A stretch of 22,090 bases of DNA, taken from positions 1 to 22,090 of the forward strand of contig CAYLJO010000101.1 of NCBI GenBank assembly GCA_964383905.1, read 5' to 3'. A program made the position numbers and the translations under genes. The number at the start of each line of letters is the position of its first letter. Position 1 is the first letter of the stretch. The notes under the pieces are model-generated. The model did no database searches. It had not been told where the DNA came from and saw only the letters and a list, made by a program, of their open reading frames with translations. This document shows, piece by piece, positions 7,774-16,196 of the stretch. The stretch is from CAYLJO01 sp964383905 (GTDB taxonomy: Bacteria > Acidobacteriota > Blastocatellia > Pyrinomonadales > Pyrinomonadaceae).

Positions 7774-9057
7774 ATGGTTGGTCCCCTTCTTCTTCTGGTT
7801 TTCGCCATTTTTGCGGCGCTGATGTTTGCGCGCGTCATGCCCGCGTTGCTCGCTGTGCCCGCGATGGCCGTGGTGGTGGCGGTACTGGTGAGGTTGCCGT
7901 TGACCAATATTTTGAATGACGTTATAGCGGCGGGCTCTGTGAAACTCGCTTCGGCTTATGTGGCGGTCTTTGCGGGTGCGATGCTGGGCCGCGTGATGAT
8001 CCAAACGGGCATTGCGGAAGAGACCATCAAGCGCGCGGCGGAGTTCGGCGGGGAGCGTCCGATGATCGTCGCGGGTGCGTTGATGATCGTGACGGCGGTG
8101 CTCTTTACGTCTTTAACGGGGCTGGGCGCGATCATCATGGTCGGGTCGCTGGTCCTGCCGATCATGATGAGCCTGGGGCTACCGCGCAAGCTAGCCGCCG
8201 TCCTTTTCCTGATGTCCTTTGCGACGGGCTTCATCTTTAACATTGCGCTCTGGCGTCTCTACCGAGAGCTGCTGCAGATCGCTCCCGCGAGCGACCTGCC
8301 GCCTCAAGTTCCGGTCTTCGCCGCCGGGTTGCTGATCATTACGGCGACGGCCGTCACAATGCATGCCATCGTTGCCGCCCGGCGCGCACGCGGGATGAGC
8401 TTCTGGGCGGTCAGTACGCGCGAAGAGTTGTTAGAACGCATGGCGGAAAAGCGCGTGCCGTTCATCTCTTTTCTCACGCCCGTGGTGCCGCTCATTCTGT
8501 ACGTCGGGTTCGGTTGGCGCGAGCTCCCGGCATTTATCGGTGGCGCGCTCTTCGGTGTCCTGGCAACGCAGCCGCGCCTTTCCATCCGCACCTTAACCGC
8601 TTCGGCCGTTCGCGGGCTAGAAGATGGCGCGCCTGCCGCCCTGCTCTTAATCGGCATTGGCATGCTCTTAAACGCTTTGACGTTGCCGGCGGTCAAGACC
8701 GCGCTGGCGCCGATTGTAACAATGGCGCCGCTTAATTCGCCTCTCACTTACGTGCTCTTCTTCGGGCTGCTTTCTCCGCTGGCGCTCTATCGCGGCCCAT
8801 TGAACCCTTTCGGCGTTGGAATTGGAGTCTATTCAATCATGTTTGCGGCGGGTGCTTTGCCGGCGCTCGCCTTGCTCGCCGCCATTATGTCGGTGGTCCA
8901 GGTGCAGAATGTTTGCGATCCGACGAACACGCACAACGTGTGGGTCGCCAACTTTACCGGTGTGCGCGTCGAGGAGATTACGCGCGCGACGATTGTGACC
9001 ATGATGGTCGTCTGTACGGGCGGCCTCCTGCTTGGGGCGTGGATGTTTCTGCGTTAA
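7774..9057 (+). CDS. Inner-membrane permease of the ion-transporter (CitMHS/GntP-like) type
   Basis: A 427-residue protein made almost entirely of hydrophobic helices, about ten to twelve. Short polar loops carry family-like motifs: SLTGLGAIIMVGSLVLPIMM near residue 115, a re-entrant-looking LYRGPLNPFGVGIGVY near 350, and a helix-ending VCDPTNTHNVWVANF near 390. The overall pattern resembles carboxylate or gluconate permeases of the ion-transporter superfamily; I cannot name the exact family or substrate. An in-frame TAA at 7741-7743 leaves the ATG at 7774 as the first start. No good Shine-Dalgarno precedes it. It lies 69 bases after the receptor and 26 before the next gene. The likely role is bringing the product of the periplasmic hydrolases into the cytoplasm. 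Confidence 0.75.
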   Translation: MVGPLLLLVFAIFAALMFARVMPALLAVPAMAVVVAVLVRLPLTNILNDVIAAGSVKLASAYVAVFAGAMLGRVMIQTGIAEETIKRAAEFGGERPMIVAGALMIVTAVLFTSLTGLGAIIMVGSLVLPIMMSLGLPRKLAAVLFLMSFATGFIFNIALWRLYRELLQIAPASDLPPQVPVFAAGLLIITATAVTMHAIVAARRARGMSFWAVSTREELLERMAEKRVPFISFLTPVVPLILYVGFGWRELPAFIGGALFGVLATQPRLSIRTLTASAVRGLEDGAPAALLLIGIGMLLNALTLPAVKTALAPIVTMAPLNSPLTYVLFFGLLSPLALYRGPLNPFGVGIGVYSIMFAAGALPALALLAAIMSVVQVQNVCDPTNTHNVWVANFTGVRVEEITRATIVTMMVVCTGGLLLGAWMFLR

Positions 9058-9083
9058 TTTCTGTCATGGAGAGGGTCGTGCAA

Positions 9084-10400
9084 GTGCGAATTAGATTGCT
9101 GGTGAAGGCGGTCATCGCCGCAGCCTTTTTAATCATTCCCGCATCAACCAGTCCCGCGCAAAGACGCCCCCCCGCTTGGCACACACTGTGGGTCTCGCCG
9201 ACGGCCAGTGCACAGGTCGTGATGAACCGTAAAGGTGTGGCGGCACTCGTCGAACAGGCCAAGCGCGCCGGATTCGATGCCATCATTCTCTACATTAAAG
9301 AATTGAACGGTCATGTCATCTATCCCAGCCGCATCGCGCCGCGGTTGACTGAATACAAGGGTACACGTTTCCCCGAAGACTTTGATCCGCTCAAGGCCTT
9401 CATCGAAGAGACGCACAAACGCGGGCTGCGCCTGCACGCCGGTTTCGAGACTTTTACAGAAGGCAACAAGAACTTTCCAGGGGTCGGGCCAGGCTATACG
9501 ACGCACAAAGAATGGCAGACCGTCGCCTACGATGTTGATGAAGCTGACAAGCAGGTCAAACGCGCGCCGTGGGGCCAGTTCAAGCAGGGCATCCCGCTTT
9601 TTGTCAACGCCGCGCTGCCCGCCGTACAGAATTATGAGCTATCAATCGTCAAAGAAGTCTTAAGGCGCTACGACGTTGACGCCGCCGTCTTCGACCGTGC
9701 GCGGTGGCAGGGCCTCAACACTGACTTCAGTGACTACTCGCATGCGCTCTTCGCGAAATACGTCAACGATCGGCGCCTGCGGTGGCCCGAAGACGTGTAC
9801 GAGATCAGGCTGCGGGATGGAAAGAAAGAGATTATCGAAGGAAAATATTTCCGCCAATGGCTGGAGTGGCGCGCACACATCATCCATGATTACTTTGCGT
9901 GCCTCAACCGGCTCGTCCGCCGCACCAGGCCACGCGTGTCGCTGGAAGACTACGTCGGCTCGTGGTATCCGACCTACTATGAGCAGGGCGTCAATTGGGC
10001 CAGCTCTAAACACAGGGTCCCTTACCAATGGGCAACTCCTGATTACTGCAAGACCGGTTACGCAGAGTTTGTCGATGTGCTATATGTCGGACTCTACTAC
10101 CCGTACGTCACCGAAGCGGAGGCGGTCACGGCAGGTGGACCGGGGTGGCGTTCGGTAGAAGGCGCGGCCAAACTGGCGCGTGAAGTGACAATGGGCGCGG
10201 CCACTGTGCGGGGCGTCGTCAACTACGGTGACGATAATCTTTCAGTATCCAGGCTTGAGCGCGCGACGGAGATGGCCGCAAAGGAGTTGGGAGGGGTCAG
10301 CATCTTTGAGGCTTCGCATGTTCGGCGTCGCAACATGTGGCCATTTCTCGTGACATTTCTCAACACCAATTCCGCCGTGAAGATGGAGAGAAGGAAGTGA
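9084..10400 (+). CDS. Secreted GHL10-like (family 10-like glycosyl hydrolase) protein
   Basis: A 438-residue protein with a signal peptide (residues 1-26, ending TSPAQ). The body looks like a TIM-barrel of the GHL10/DUF187 type: KRAGFDAIILYIKEL, a YPSRIAP segment, FDPLKAFIEETHKRGLRLHAGFE, VDAAVFDRARW, and a late WRSVEGAAKLAREV region. Such proteins are annotated as glycosidase-like, and few are characterised. The open frame extends upstream to an ATG at 9066. I prefer the GTG at 9084 because GGAGAGG lies 9 bases before it, overlapping the ATG, and because it gives a clean signal peptide. The stop overlaps the next start by four bases (GTGA). Activity on an amino-sugar glycan is inferred from context. 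Confidence 0.75.
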   Translation: MRIRLLVKAVIAAAFLIIPASTSPAQRRPPAWHTLWVSPTASAQVVMNRKGVAALVEQAKRAGFDAIILYIKELNGHVIYPSRIAPRLTEYKGTRFPEDFDPLKAFIEETHKRGLRLHAGFETFTEGNKNFPGVGPGYTTHKEWQTVAYDVDEADKQVKRAPWGQFKQGIPLFVNAALPAVQNYELSIVKEVLRRYDVDAAVFDRARWQGLNTDFSDYSHALFAKYVNDRRLRWPEDVYEIRLRDGKKEIIEGKYFRQWLEWRAHIIHDYFACLNRLVRRTRPRVSLEDYVGSWYPTYYEQGVNWASSKHRVPYQWATPDYCKTGYAEFVDVLYVGLYYPYVTEAEAVTAGGPGWRSVEGAAKLAREVTMGAATVRGVVNYGDDNLSVSRLERATEMAAKELGGVSIFEASHVRRRNMWPFLVTFLNTNSAVKMERRK

Positions 10401-12094
10401 GAAAGAGCTTTGCCTCATGGACCTGTGCGCTGGCCGGAGCTTTGCTGCTGGCCGCGTTTGTTTCCCCGGCACCTGGCCGCGGACCTACGACTTTAAGTTT
10501 GACGAGCCGCGTCGTGCTCGTGCCGGTTGATGATCGTCCGGCGACGACGCAGTTCACCGAGATGATCGGTCGCATTGTTGATGCGGAAGTCATGATGCCG
10601 CCGCGCGCAATGCTCGGTGTTTTCACCACCGGGGGCGATCCGGAACAGATCATTGAGTGGCTGCGCGGTCTCGACTACAACCACGTTGATGCCGTGATCA
10701 TCTCTTCTGACATGCTGGCCTACGGCGGGTTGATGACCTCGCGCGCGCCCGCGACCCCGCTTGATCGAGCACGCCGTCGCCTGGAGGTCATCAAAGGATT
10801 GCGCCGGGCGCACCCGCGACTTCCCATCTATGCTTTCAGCGTGGTGCAACGAATCGCGCTCTCGGCGACAGCGGCCAACCGCTCCTACCGCGACCCTTTG
10901 GCGCGCTGGGCTGTCCTCGCCGATCAGATTGAACACGAGGGCAACATTAAACTCAGATCCGAATTTGAGAGACTCCAGCGCGAGTTGCCGGCAGCCATAA
11001 TTCAAGCCTACCTCGCCACGCGGGCGCGCAATTTGCAGATTAACTACGCGATGCTCGACCTGGCGAAGCAGGGTGTCGTCAATGAACTCTTGCTGCTGCA
11101 GGACGACGCCAGCCCCTACGGCTTGCACAGGCGCGATCAAGCGGCGCTGCGCGAGCGCACCCGTCGGTTGGGTCTGTCGGACGATCAGGTGAAGCTCTAC
11201 GATGGTGCGGACGAAGGCTCAAGCGTCCTGCTCAGTCGCGCGATCTTGCAGAAATACAGGTTTGTGCCGCGCATCAATGTGGTCTATTCCTCCGCTGCGG
11301 GCCGAAAAGCCATCGCAGGCGCTGAAGACCATCCCCTTGAAGTCAGCGTTGGGCGTCAGACCAGTGGTTCAGGCGCACGTCTGACAGACGATGCCTCGGC
11401 GGCTGATTACACACTTTATGTCAACGCGCCAGAGCAAACAGATGCCGACTTCAAATCGTTTCTCGCGCGCCTGATCAGTGACCTGAGAAAAGGCAAATTC
11501 ATTGCCCTTGCCGACGTTCTTTTCCCCGACCATACGGGCGGCTCCGATCCACGGCTCATCGAAATCTTAGGCCGCGAGCGCTTACTTGATCGCGTGATTG
11601 GCTACGCCTCTTGGACCACGCCGGGCAACACGCTTGGCACAGTCGTACCACAGGCGAACATGTGCATCCTGGCCCGGCGTAAGCTCTTCACTGATTCGCA
11701 GCGCGCAGCACGCATCGAAGCGGCGCAGGTGACATTCCTGCTTCATCGTTACATAGGAGATTATGGCTATCACGTGATAGTCCGGCCGGAGGTTAACAAG
11801 TACGCGCGTCAACAACTCAAGATCGATGTCGAAGAGTTGGACCAGCAGACATACACGCTTCTCAATAAAATGGTCGTAGAGCGCATGACTGTTATCGCTA
11901 AGAGGCTCTTCGAGGAAAATTTCAAAAACAGGATTTACAGCATGGGTCGTGGCGAAGATTCCTCGCAAGGAATTGTCGCCAGAGAGATGCGCAATCTGGA
12001 GGTGCGCTTGCCCTGGGTGCGCACCTTTGAGGTGCGGGTTGATTATGATTTGAAGTGGACGCTATCGAAGCAGCGCACAGCCTCCGGAGCATGA
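10397..12094 (+). CDS. DUF4127 family protein (second copy, intact)
   Basis: A 565-residue intact paralogue of the gene at 1405. The frame is open from an ATG at 10337. The GTG at 10397 is preferred because it overlaps the previous stop (GTGA), has GGAGAG and AAGGA just upstream, and gives a textbook signal peptide (MRKSFASWTCALAGALLLAA). DUF4127 landmarks in order: VVLVPVDDRPATTQFTEMIG, MMPPRAMLG, SSDMLAYGGLMTSR, LLQDDASPYG, YDGADEGSSVLLSRA, IGYASWTTPGNTLGT, and a C-terminal LPWVRTFEVRVDYDL. The conserved Asp-Asp-Arg, Asp-Met-Leu-Ala-Tyr and Gln-Asp-Asp clusters suggest an active or metal site (inference). It is probably exported and works with the adjacent GHL10-like and NagZ-type proteins. 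The molecular function is unknown. Confidence 0.88.
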   Translation: MRKSFASWTCALAGALLLAAFVSPAPGRGPTTLSLTSRVVLVPVDDRPATTQFTEMIGRIVDAEVMMPPRAMLGVFTTGGDPEQIIEWLRGLDYNHVDAVIISSDMLAYGGLMTSRAPATPLDRARRRLEVIKGLRRAHPRLPIYAFSVVQRIALSATAANRSYRDPLARWAVLADQIEHEGNIKLRSEFERLQRELPAAIIQAYLATRARNLQINYAMLDLAKQGVVNELLLLQDDASPYGLHRRDQAALRERTRRLGLSDDQVKLYDGADEGSSVLLSRAILQKYRFVPRINVVYSSAAGRKAIAGAEDHPLEVSVGRQTSGSGARLTDDASAADYTLYVNAPEQTDADFKSFLARLISDLRKGKFIALADVLFPDHTGGSDPRLIEILGRERLLDRVIGYASWTTPGNTLGTVVPQANMCILARRKLFTDSQRAARIEAAQVTFLLHRYIGDYGYHVIVRPEVNKYARQQLKIDVEELDQQTYTLLNKMVVERMTVIAKRLFEENFKNRIYSMGRGEDSSQGIVAREMRNLEVRLPWVRTFEVRVDYDLKWTLSKQRTASGA

Positions 12095-12128
12095 AAATTG
12101 AGATGGGGGCAAGAGAGAGGTTTTAATT

Positions 12129-13907
12129 ATGAGAAAAGCATTGAGCTTTGCTTTGGTGGTCACGCTGCTATCAATTTCTGTCGGCGCGCATCTTGTCACT
12201 GCGCGAGCACCAACAAAGAAATCTCCCTCGGCGGCAGCTCAGGCTGATCAGGCACAGACGAAGTGGGTGGAAGACACACTGGGGGGCCTTTCCCTGCGCG
12301 AGCGCATCGGGCAGTTGCTCGTCGTCGCCGCCGGTAGCGAATTCATGAACTTCGACAGTGAGCGATTCAATGAAGTGCGGCGCAGCATCGAGCGGGACGA
12401 GGTCGGCGGCTTCATCGTCCGCGGCGGCAGCCCGAATGATGTCGCGGCGACCACCAACGAGATGCAACGCCTCTCGAAAGTCCCCTTGCTGATTGCGGCG
12501 GACTACGAACGCGGCCTCCGCATGCAGATGAAGAACGGCACGCCTTTCACAACGAACATGGGTGTCGCGGCGGCGGGCGACCCGCAAGCCGCCTACCGTC
12601 AAGGACGGATCATCGCCGAAGAGATGCGCGCCATCGGCGTCAATTGGCTCTACGCGCCCGTCGCCGACATCAACAACAATCCAGACAATCCTGTCATCAA
12701 CATTCGCAGTTTCGGTGAGAGCCCGAAACGTGTCGCCGAATTCGTCACAGCTCTCGTGCACGGCGTGCGTGATGGTGGCGCGCTGGCCACGGTCAAACAT
12801 TTTCCCGGACACGGCGATACGGCGACCGATTCGCACATCGGACTGGCAACGCTCGCCATAGATCGTGAGCGTCTCGACAAGGTTGAGCTAGTCCCTTTTC
12901 GCGCGGCGATTGCTGCCGGAGTTGATGCCGTCATGACGGCGCACGTGGCCGTGCCGAAGATTACCGGTAACAACCTGCCTGCGACGCTCTCGCCCAAAAT
13001 CACTACCGGCCTTCTGCGCGGCGAGCTGGGTTATAAGGGCATCGTCACGACCGATTCGTTGGGAATGGGCGCAATTACAAAAGGTTTCCCCGGCGCTGAG
13101 GCTGCGGCGCAGGCCATCAAAGCCGGCGCGGACGTGGCGCTGTTGCCGCCCGATCCGGAAGCCGCGATCAACGCCATCGAAGTGGCAATCAGGTCTGGCG
13201 AAATTACTGAAGATCGAATCAATGACTCGGTGCGTCGCATCCTGCAGGCGAAGTACCGCCTGGGGCTGGCGAGGCGACGCATAGTTGACCTCAACGCGGT
13301 CAACAGGATTGTCGAGCGCCCTGAGAACATACGCGAAGCGCAAAGTGTGGCAGAGAAGTCCATAACTCTGCTGCGTAATGAAGGCAATTTGCTCCCGCTC
13401 GACATCGGGCGCGCCAATCACGCGTTATTCGTCGTCATCGCGGCGGACGACGACCCTGAAGAAGGGCGCACTTTCATCCCGCAGGTGAAGCAGTATGCGA
13501 AGAATGCGCGCGTCATGAACGCCGATCCGCGCACGACCGCAGCCGAGTACGAGAAACTTCTGGCGGAAGCGGCGAAGGCGGACGTCGTCATCATCGCGCC
13601 TTTCGTCAAGCGCGCAGCGCTGAAGGGGACGGTGGCGCTGCCGGAAGTGCAGGCGGAGTTCGTCCGCAAGCTCATGGGGACCGGTCAACCCGCGGCGGTG
13701 ATCGCCTTCGGCAGCCCGTATCTGGTACGACAGTTTCCACAAGCGCCCGTTTATCTGACGACCTACGCCGTTGAAGATGTGTCGCAAGCGGCTGCCGTGC
13801 GGGCGTTGTTCGGCGAGGTGCCGATCACCGGGCGTTTACCCGTCAGTGTGCCCGGATTGTTTGAGCTCGGTGCCGGTATTCAGCGCGGAGCCGCGAAAAA
13901 AGAGTGA
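12129..13907 (+). CDS. nagZ: GH3 beta-N-acetylhexosaminidase, NagZ-type, secreted
   Basis: A 592-residue glycoside hydrolase family 3 enzyme. Residues 1-26 or so are a signal peptide. The TIM-barrel domain carries the NagZ signature KHFPGHG at 223-229 followed by the Asp234-His236 dyad (TDSH), the acid/base pair special to this GH3 branch. The nucleophile is likely Asp309 in TTDSLGMG. A C-terminal alpha/beta sandwich (about 410-590) makes it the two-domain Bacillus-like form rather than the short cytoplasmic E. coli form. It should remove terminal beta-linked GlcNAc from peptidoglycan fragments or other GlcNAc glycans, here outside the cytoplasm. GAGAGAGG lies about 7 bases before the ATG. 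It sits 34 bases after the DUF4127 gene. Confidence 0.93.
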   Translation: MRKALSFALVVTLLSISVGAHLVTARAPTKKSPSAAAQADQAQTKWVEDTLGGLSLRERIGQLLVVAAGSEFMNFDSERFNEVRRSIERDEVGGFIVRGGSPNDVAATTNEMQRLSKVPLLIAADYERGLRMQMKNGTPFTTNMGVAAAGDPQAAYRQGRIIAEEMRAIGVNWLYAPVADINNNPDNPVINIRSFGESPKRVAEFVTALVHGVRDGGALATVKHFPGHGDTATDSHIGLATLAIDRERLDKVELVPFRAAIAAGVDAVMTAHVAVPKITGNNLPATLSPKITTGLLRGELGYKGIVTTDSLGMGAITKGFPGAEAAAQAIKAGADVALLPPDPEAAINAIEVAIRSGEITEDRINDSVRRILQAKYRLGLARRRIVDLNAVNRIVERPENIREAQSVAEKSITLLRNEGNLLPLDIGRANHALFVVIAADDDPEEGRTFIPQVKQYAKNARVMNADPRTTAAEYEKLLAEAAKADVVIIAPFVKRAALKGTVALPEVQAEFVRKLMGTGQPAAVIAFGSPYLVRQFPQAPVYLTTYAVEDVSQAAAVRALFGEVPITGRLPVSVPGLFELGAGIQRGAAKKE

Positions 13908-13932
13908 CACCGGGGACGCGGCTAAATATAAA
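13904..13932 (+). promoter_or_regulatory. Possible internal promoter before the HyuA-like gene
   Basis: GTGACA (13904-13909), 17-base spacer, TATAAA (13927-13932): one mismatch from consensus in each box. Transcription would start near 13938-13940, where an in-frame ATG lies, so the message could be nearly leaderless. The intergenic gap has no Shine-Dalgarno, which agrees with this, but a chance match cannot be excluded. Confidence 0.4.
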
Positions 13933-16178
13933 TGCAGATGAGCTTAGATAATAGTCCAATGAACGAAGCACACGTCAACGATAGCGAGGCGGCCGGCGCG
14001 TCTTCGCGTCTGCGCGTCGCCGCCTCACGCAGGGTGCGCGTTGGCATTGATGTGGGCGGCACGTTCACGGATGTCGCTGTGGTGGACCACGAGACGCGCG
14101 AGGTGATCGGGCAGCTCAAAGTGCCGACGACGCACGCCGCTCGCGAAGGCGTGGCGCTCGGCATCATTAACGCGATTGAGCGTGCGCTCACGGAGTTAGG
14201 CATTAAGCCGGAAGAAGTCGTGTTTATCGCTCATTCAACCACACAAGCCACCAACGCCTTGCTCGAAGGGGACGTCGCGCAAACCGGCGTGATCGGTTTG
14301 GGACATGGTCTTGAGGCGTGGAAAGCGCGCCGCGACACACGCCTTCCGGCCATCAAACTCGCGCCGGGACGCTGGCTGACGCCTGAGCATCGCTTCATCA
14401 GAATCAAGAACGGCCTCGATGAACAGTTAATCGGCCGCGTTGTTGCTGAACTTCGCGAGGTGGGCGCGGAAGTGATCGTGGCCTCCGAAGCCTTTGCTGT
14501 GGACCATCCCGCAAATGAGGAGCGGGTCGCTGAGCTCGCGCGGGCGGCCGGCGCGATGGCTACTTCCGGTCATGAGGTGTCCCGTCTTTATGGCTTGCGC
14601 ACGAGGACGCGCACGGCTGTGCTCAACGGGGCCATCCTGCCGAAGATGGTTGGCACCGCCGAGATGACGGCCGAGTGCGTCGGTCGCGCAGGTATCACTG
14701 CGCCCCTGATGATTATGCGCTCGGACGGTGGCGTTATGAGCATCGAGGAGGTGCACCGGCGTCCGATCATGACGATGCTTTCCGGGCCAGCCGCCGGAAT
14801 CGCCGGCGCGCTCATGCATGAGCGCGTCTCCGACGCCATCTTCATCGAGGTCGGAGGCACGAGCGCGGACATCTCCGTGATCCGCGACGGTCAGCCGCAG
14901 ACACGCCCCGCACAGGTGGGCGGGCATCGCACGTTCCTGAACACACTCGACGTGCGCACGCTGGCGATCGCGGGCGGCAGCATGGTGCGCGAAGCGGGCG
15001 GCGAAATCCTTGATGTTGGCCCACGCTCCGCACACATTGCCGGACTTCATTATGCGAGCTTCGCCGAAGCGCAGGGGTTTGAGGGGGCACATCTCGTACA
15101 CCTGCGACCGGCCGAACACGATGCGGATGATTACGTCGCCATCGAAACACGCCATGGTGAGCGTTATGCCCTCACACCGACATGCGCAGCGAATCTGCTC
15201 GGCGTGATACCCGAAGGCTCTTTCGCTAAAGGTAACATGGAAGCCGTGCGTGCGGCGTTTCATCCACTCGCCCTGAAGCTTGGCACGGATGTCGAAGAGG
15301 CGGCGCAGCATGTACTCGACATCGGTTGCCGGAAAGTGGCTAAACAGGTCGAAGAGTTAATCGAAGAATATCGTCTCGAACGCGCCGCCGTTGAACTTGT
15401 GGGCGGGGGTGGTGGCGCGGCCTCGCTGGTGCCCCACGCCGCCAGCCTACTCGGTATCCCCCATCGCATTGCGTGCAATGCTGAGGTGATTTCAACCATC
15501 GGAGTCGCCCTCGCGATGGTGCGCGACTCCGTAGAACGCAACATCGTTGACCCGACGCCGAAGGATATTTTGCGGGTGCGACGGGAAGCGGCGGAAGCCG
15601 TCACCAGGGCTGGCGCGCTCCCGGAAACGGTGGAAGTGCAGGTCGAAGTTGAGACGCGGCGCAACCTCGTGCGCGCCACAGCTTTCGGGACCACCGAACT
15701 CAAGCGGGAAGAGGGCGCAGCACGTGCTTACGACGTCGAGAGCTGTCGCGTTGCTGCCGCGCGTTCAATGCAAGTTGCGCCGGAGATTGTGCGGCTGGCT
15801 GCGGAAACCTCCGGGCTTTACGTTTTCATCGCCCCGCGATCCACGCGCGCTCTGTTCGGTCTCTTTAAAACTACCCGCCGGATGGTGCGTGTCACGGACC
15901 GCACCGGCGTCGTCCGTTTGCAACGCGGTCACGCCGAGGTGCATTCGTCCTCCGTCGGGCACATTGCCCTCGATCTGGAAAACATCATCACCCGACTGAC
16001 CGATTTCGGCGACGCCGGACGCGCGTTGCCGGATGTGCACGTGCTCGTCGGTGCGCGGCTCATCAATCTCTCTGGATTGGCTACCGCCGCACAGGCAATT
16101 GAGCTGGCCCAGGCCGAGCTTGAGTCGCTGGCGCCGGATGAGCCTCTGACAATCGTCGCTGCACCGAAGGGCGCGTAA
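13932..16178 (+). CDS. HyuA-like hydantoinase/oxoprolinase family protein
   Basis: A 748-residue protein of the ATP-dependent hydantoinase A / 5-oxoprolinase family (actin-like ATPase fold). The phosphate-binding motif VRVGIDVGGTFTDVAVV lies at about 35-51. Further family motifs are AHSTTQATNALLEG, IMRSDGGVMS near 257, MLSGPAAGIAGA near 280 and FIEVGGTSADIS near 300. A glycine-rich VGGGGGAASLVP stretch lies near 488. The last 170 residues look like an extra C-terminal domain. Relatives phosphorylate or open cyclic amides, usually with a HyuB partner; no hyuB is present here. The first ATG (13932) is used, but ATGs at 13938 and 13959 are equally possible because no Shine-Dalgarno exists and the first 30 residues look disordered. 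The substrate is unknown. Confidence 0.85.
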   Translation: MQMSLDNSPMNEAHVNDSEAAGASSRLRVAASRRVRVGIDVGGTFTDVAVVDHETREVIGQLKVPTTHAAREGVALGIINAIERALTELGIKPEEVVFIAHSTTQATNALLEGDVAQTGVIGLGHGLEAWKARRDTRLPAIKLAPGRWLTPEHRFIRIKNGLDEQLIGRVVAELREVGAEVIVASEAFAVDHPANEERVAELARAAGAMATSGHEVSRLYGLRTRTRTAVLNGAILPKMVGTAEMTAECVGRAGITAPLMIMRSDGGVMSIEEVHRRPIMTMLSGPAAGIAGALMHERVSDAIFIEVGGTSADISVIRDGQPQTRPAQVGGHRTFLNTLDVRTLAIAGGSMVREAGGEILDVGPRSAHIAGLHYASFAEAQGFEGAHLVHLRPAEHDADDYVAIETRHGERYALTPTCAANLLGVIPEGSFAKGNMEAVRAAFHPLALKLGTDVEEAAQHVLDIGCRKVAKQVEELIEEYRLERAAVELVGGGGGAASLVPHAASLLGIPHRIACNAEVISTIGVALAMVRDSVERNIVDPTPKDILRVRREAAEAVTRAGALPETVEVQVEVETRRNLVRATAFGTTELKREEGAARAYDVESCRVAAARSMQVAPEIVRLAAETSGLYVFIAPRSTRALFGLFKTTRRMVRVTDRTGVVRLQRGHAEVHSSSVGHIALDLENIITRLTDFGDAGRALPDVHVLVGARLINLSGLATAAQAIELAQAELESLAPDEPLTIVAAPKGA

Positions 16179-16196
16179 CATAATAGAGGGGGCGTG

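Noticed and set aside
9167..9173. A seven-C tract as a second frameshift site
   Set aside because: The signal peptide before it and the conserved body after it are in the same frame, so the gene is intact.
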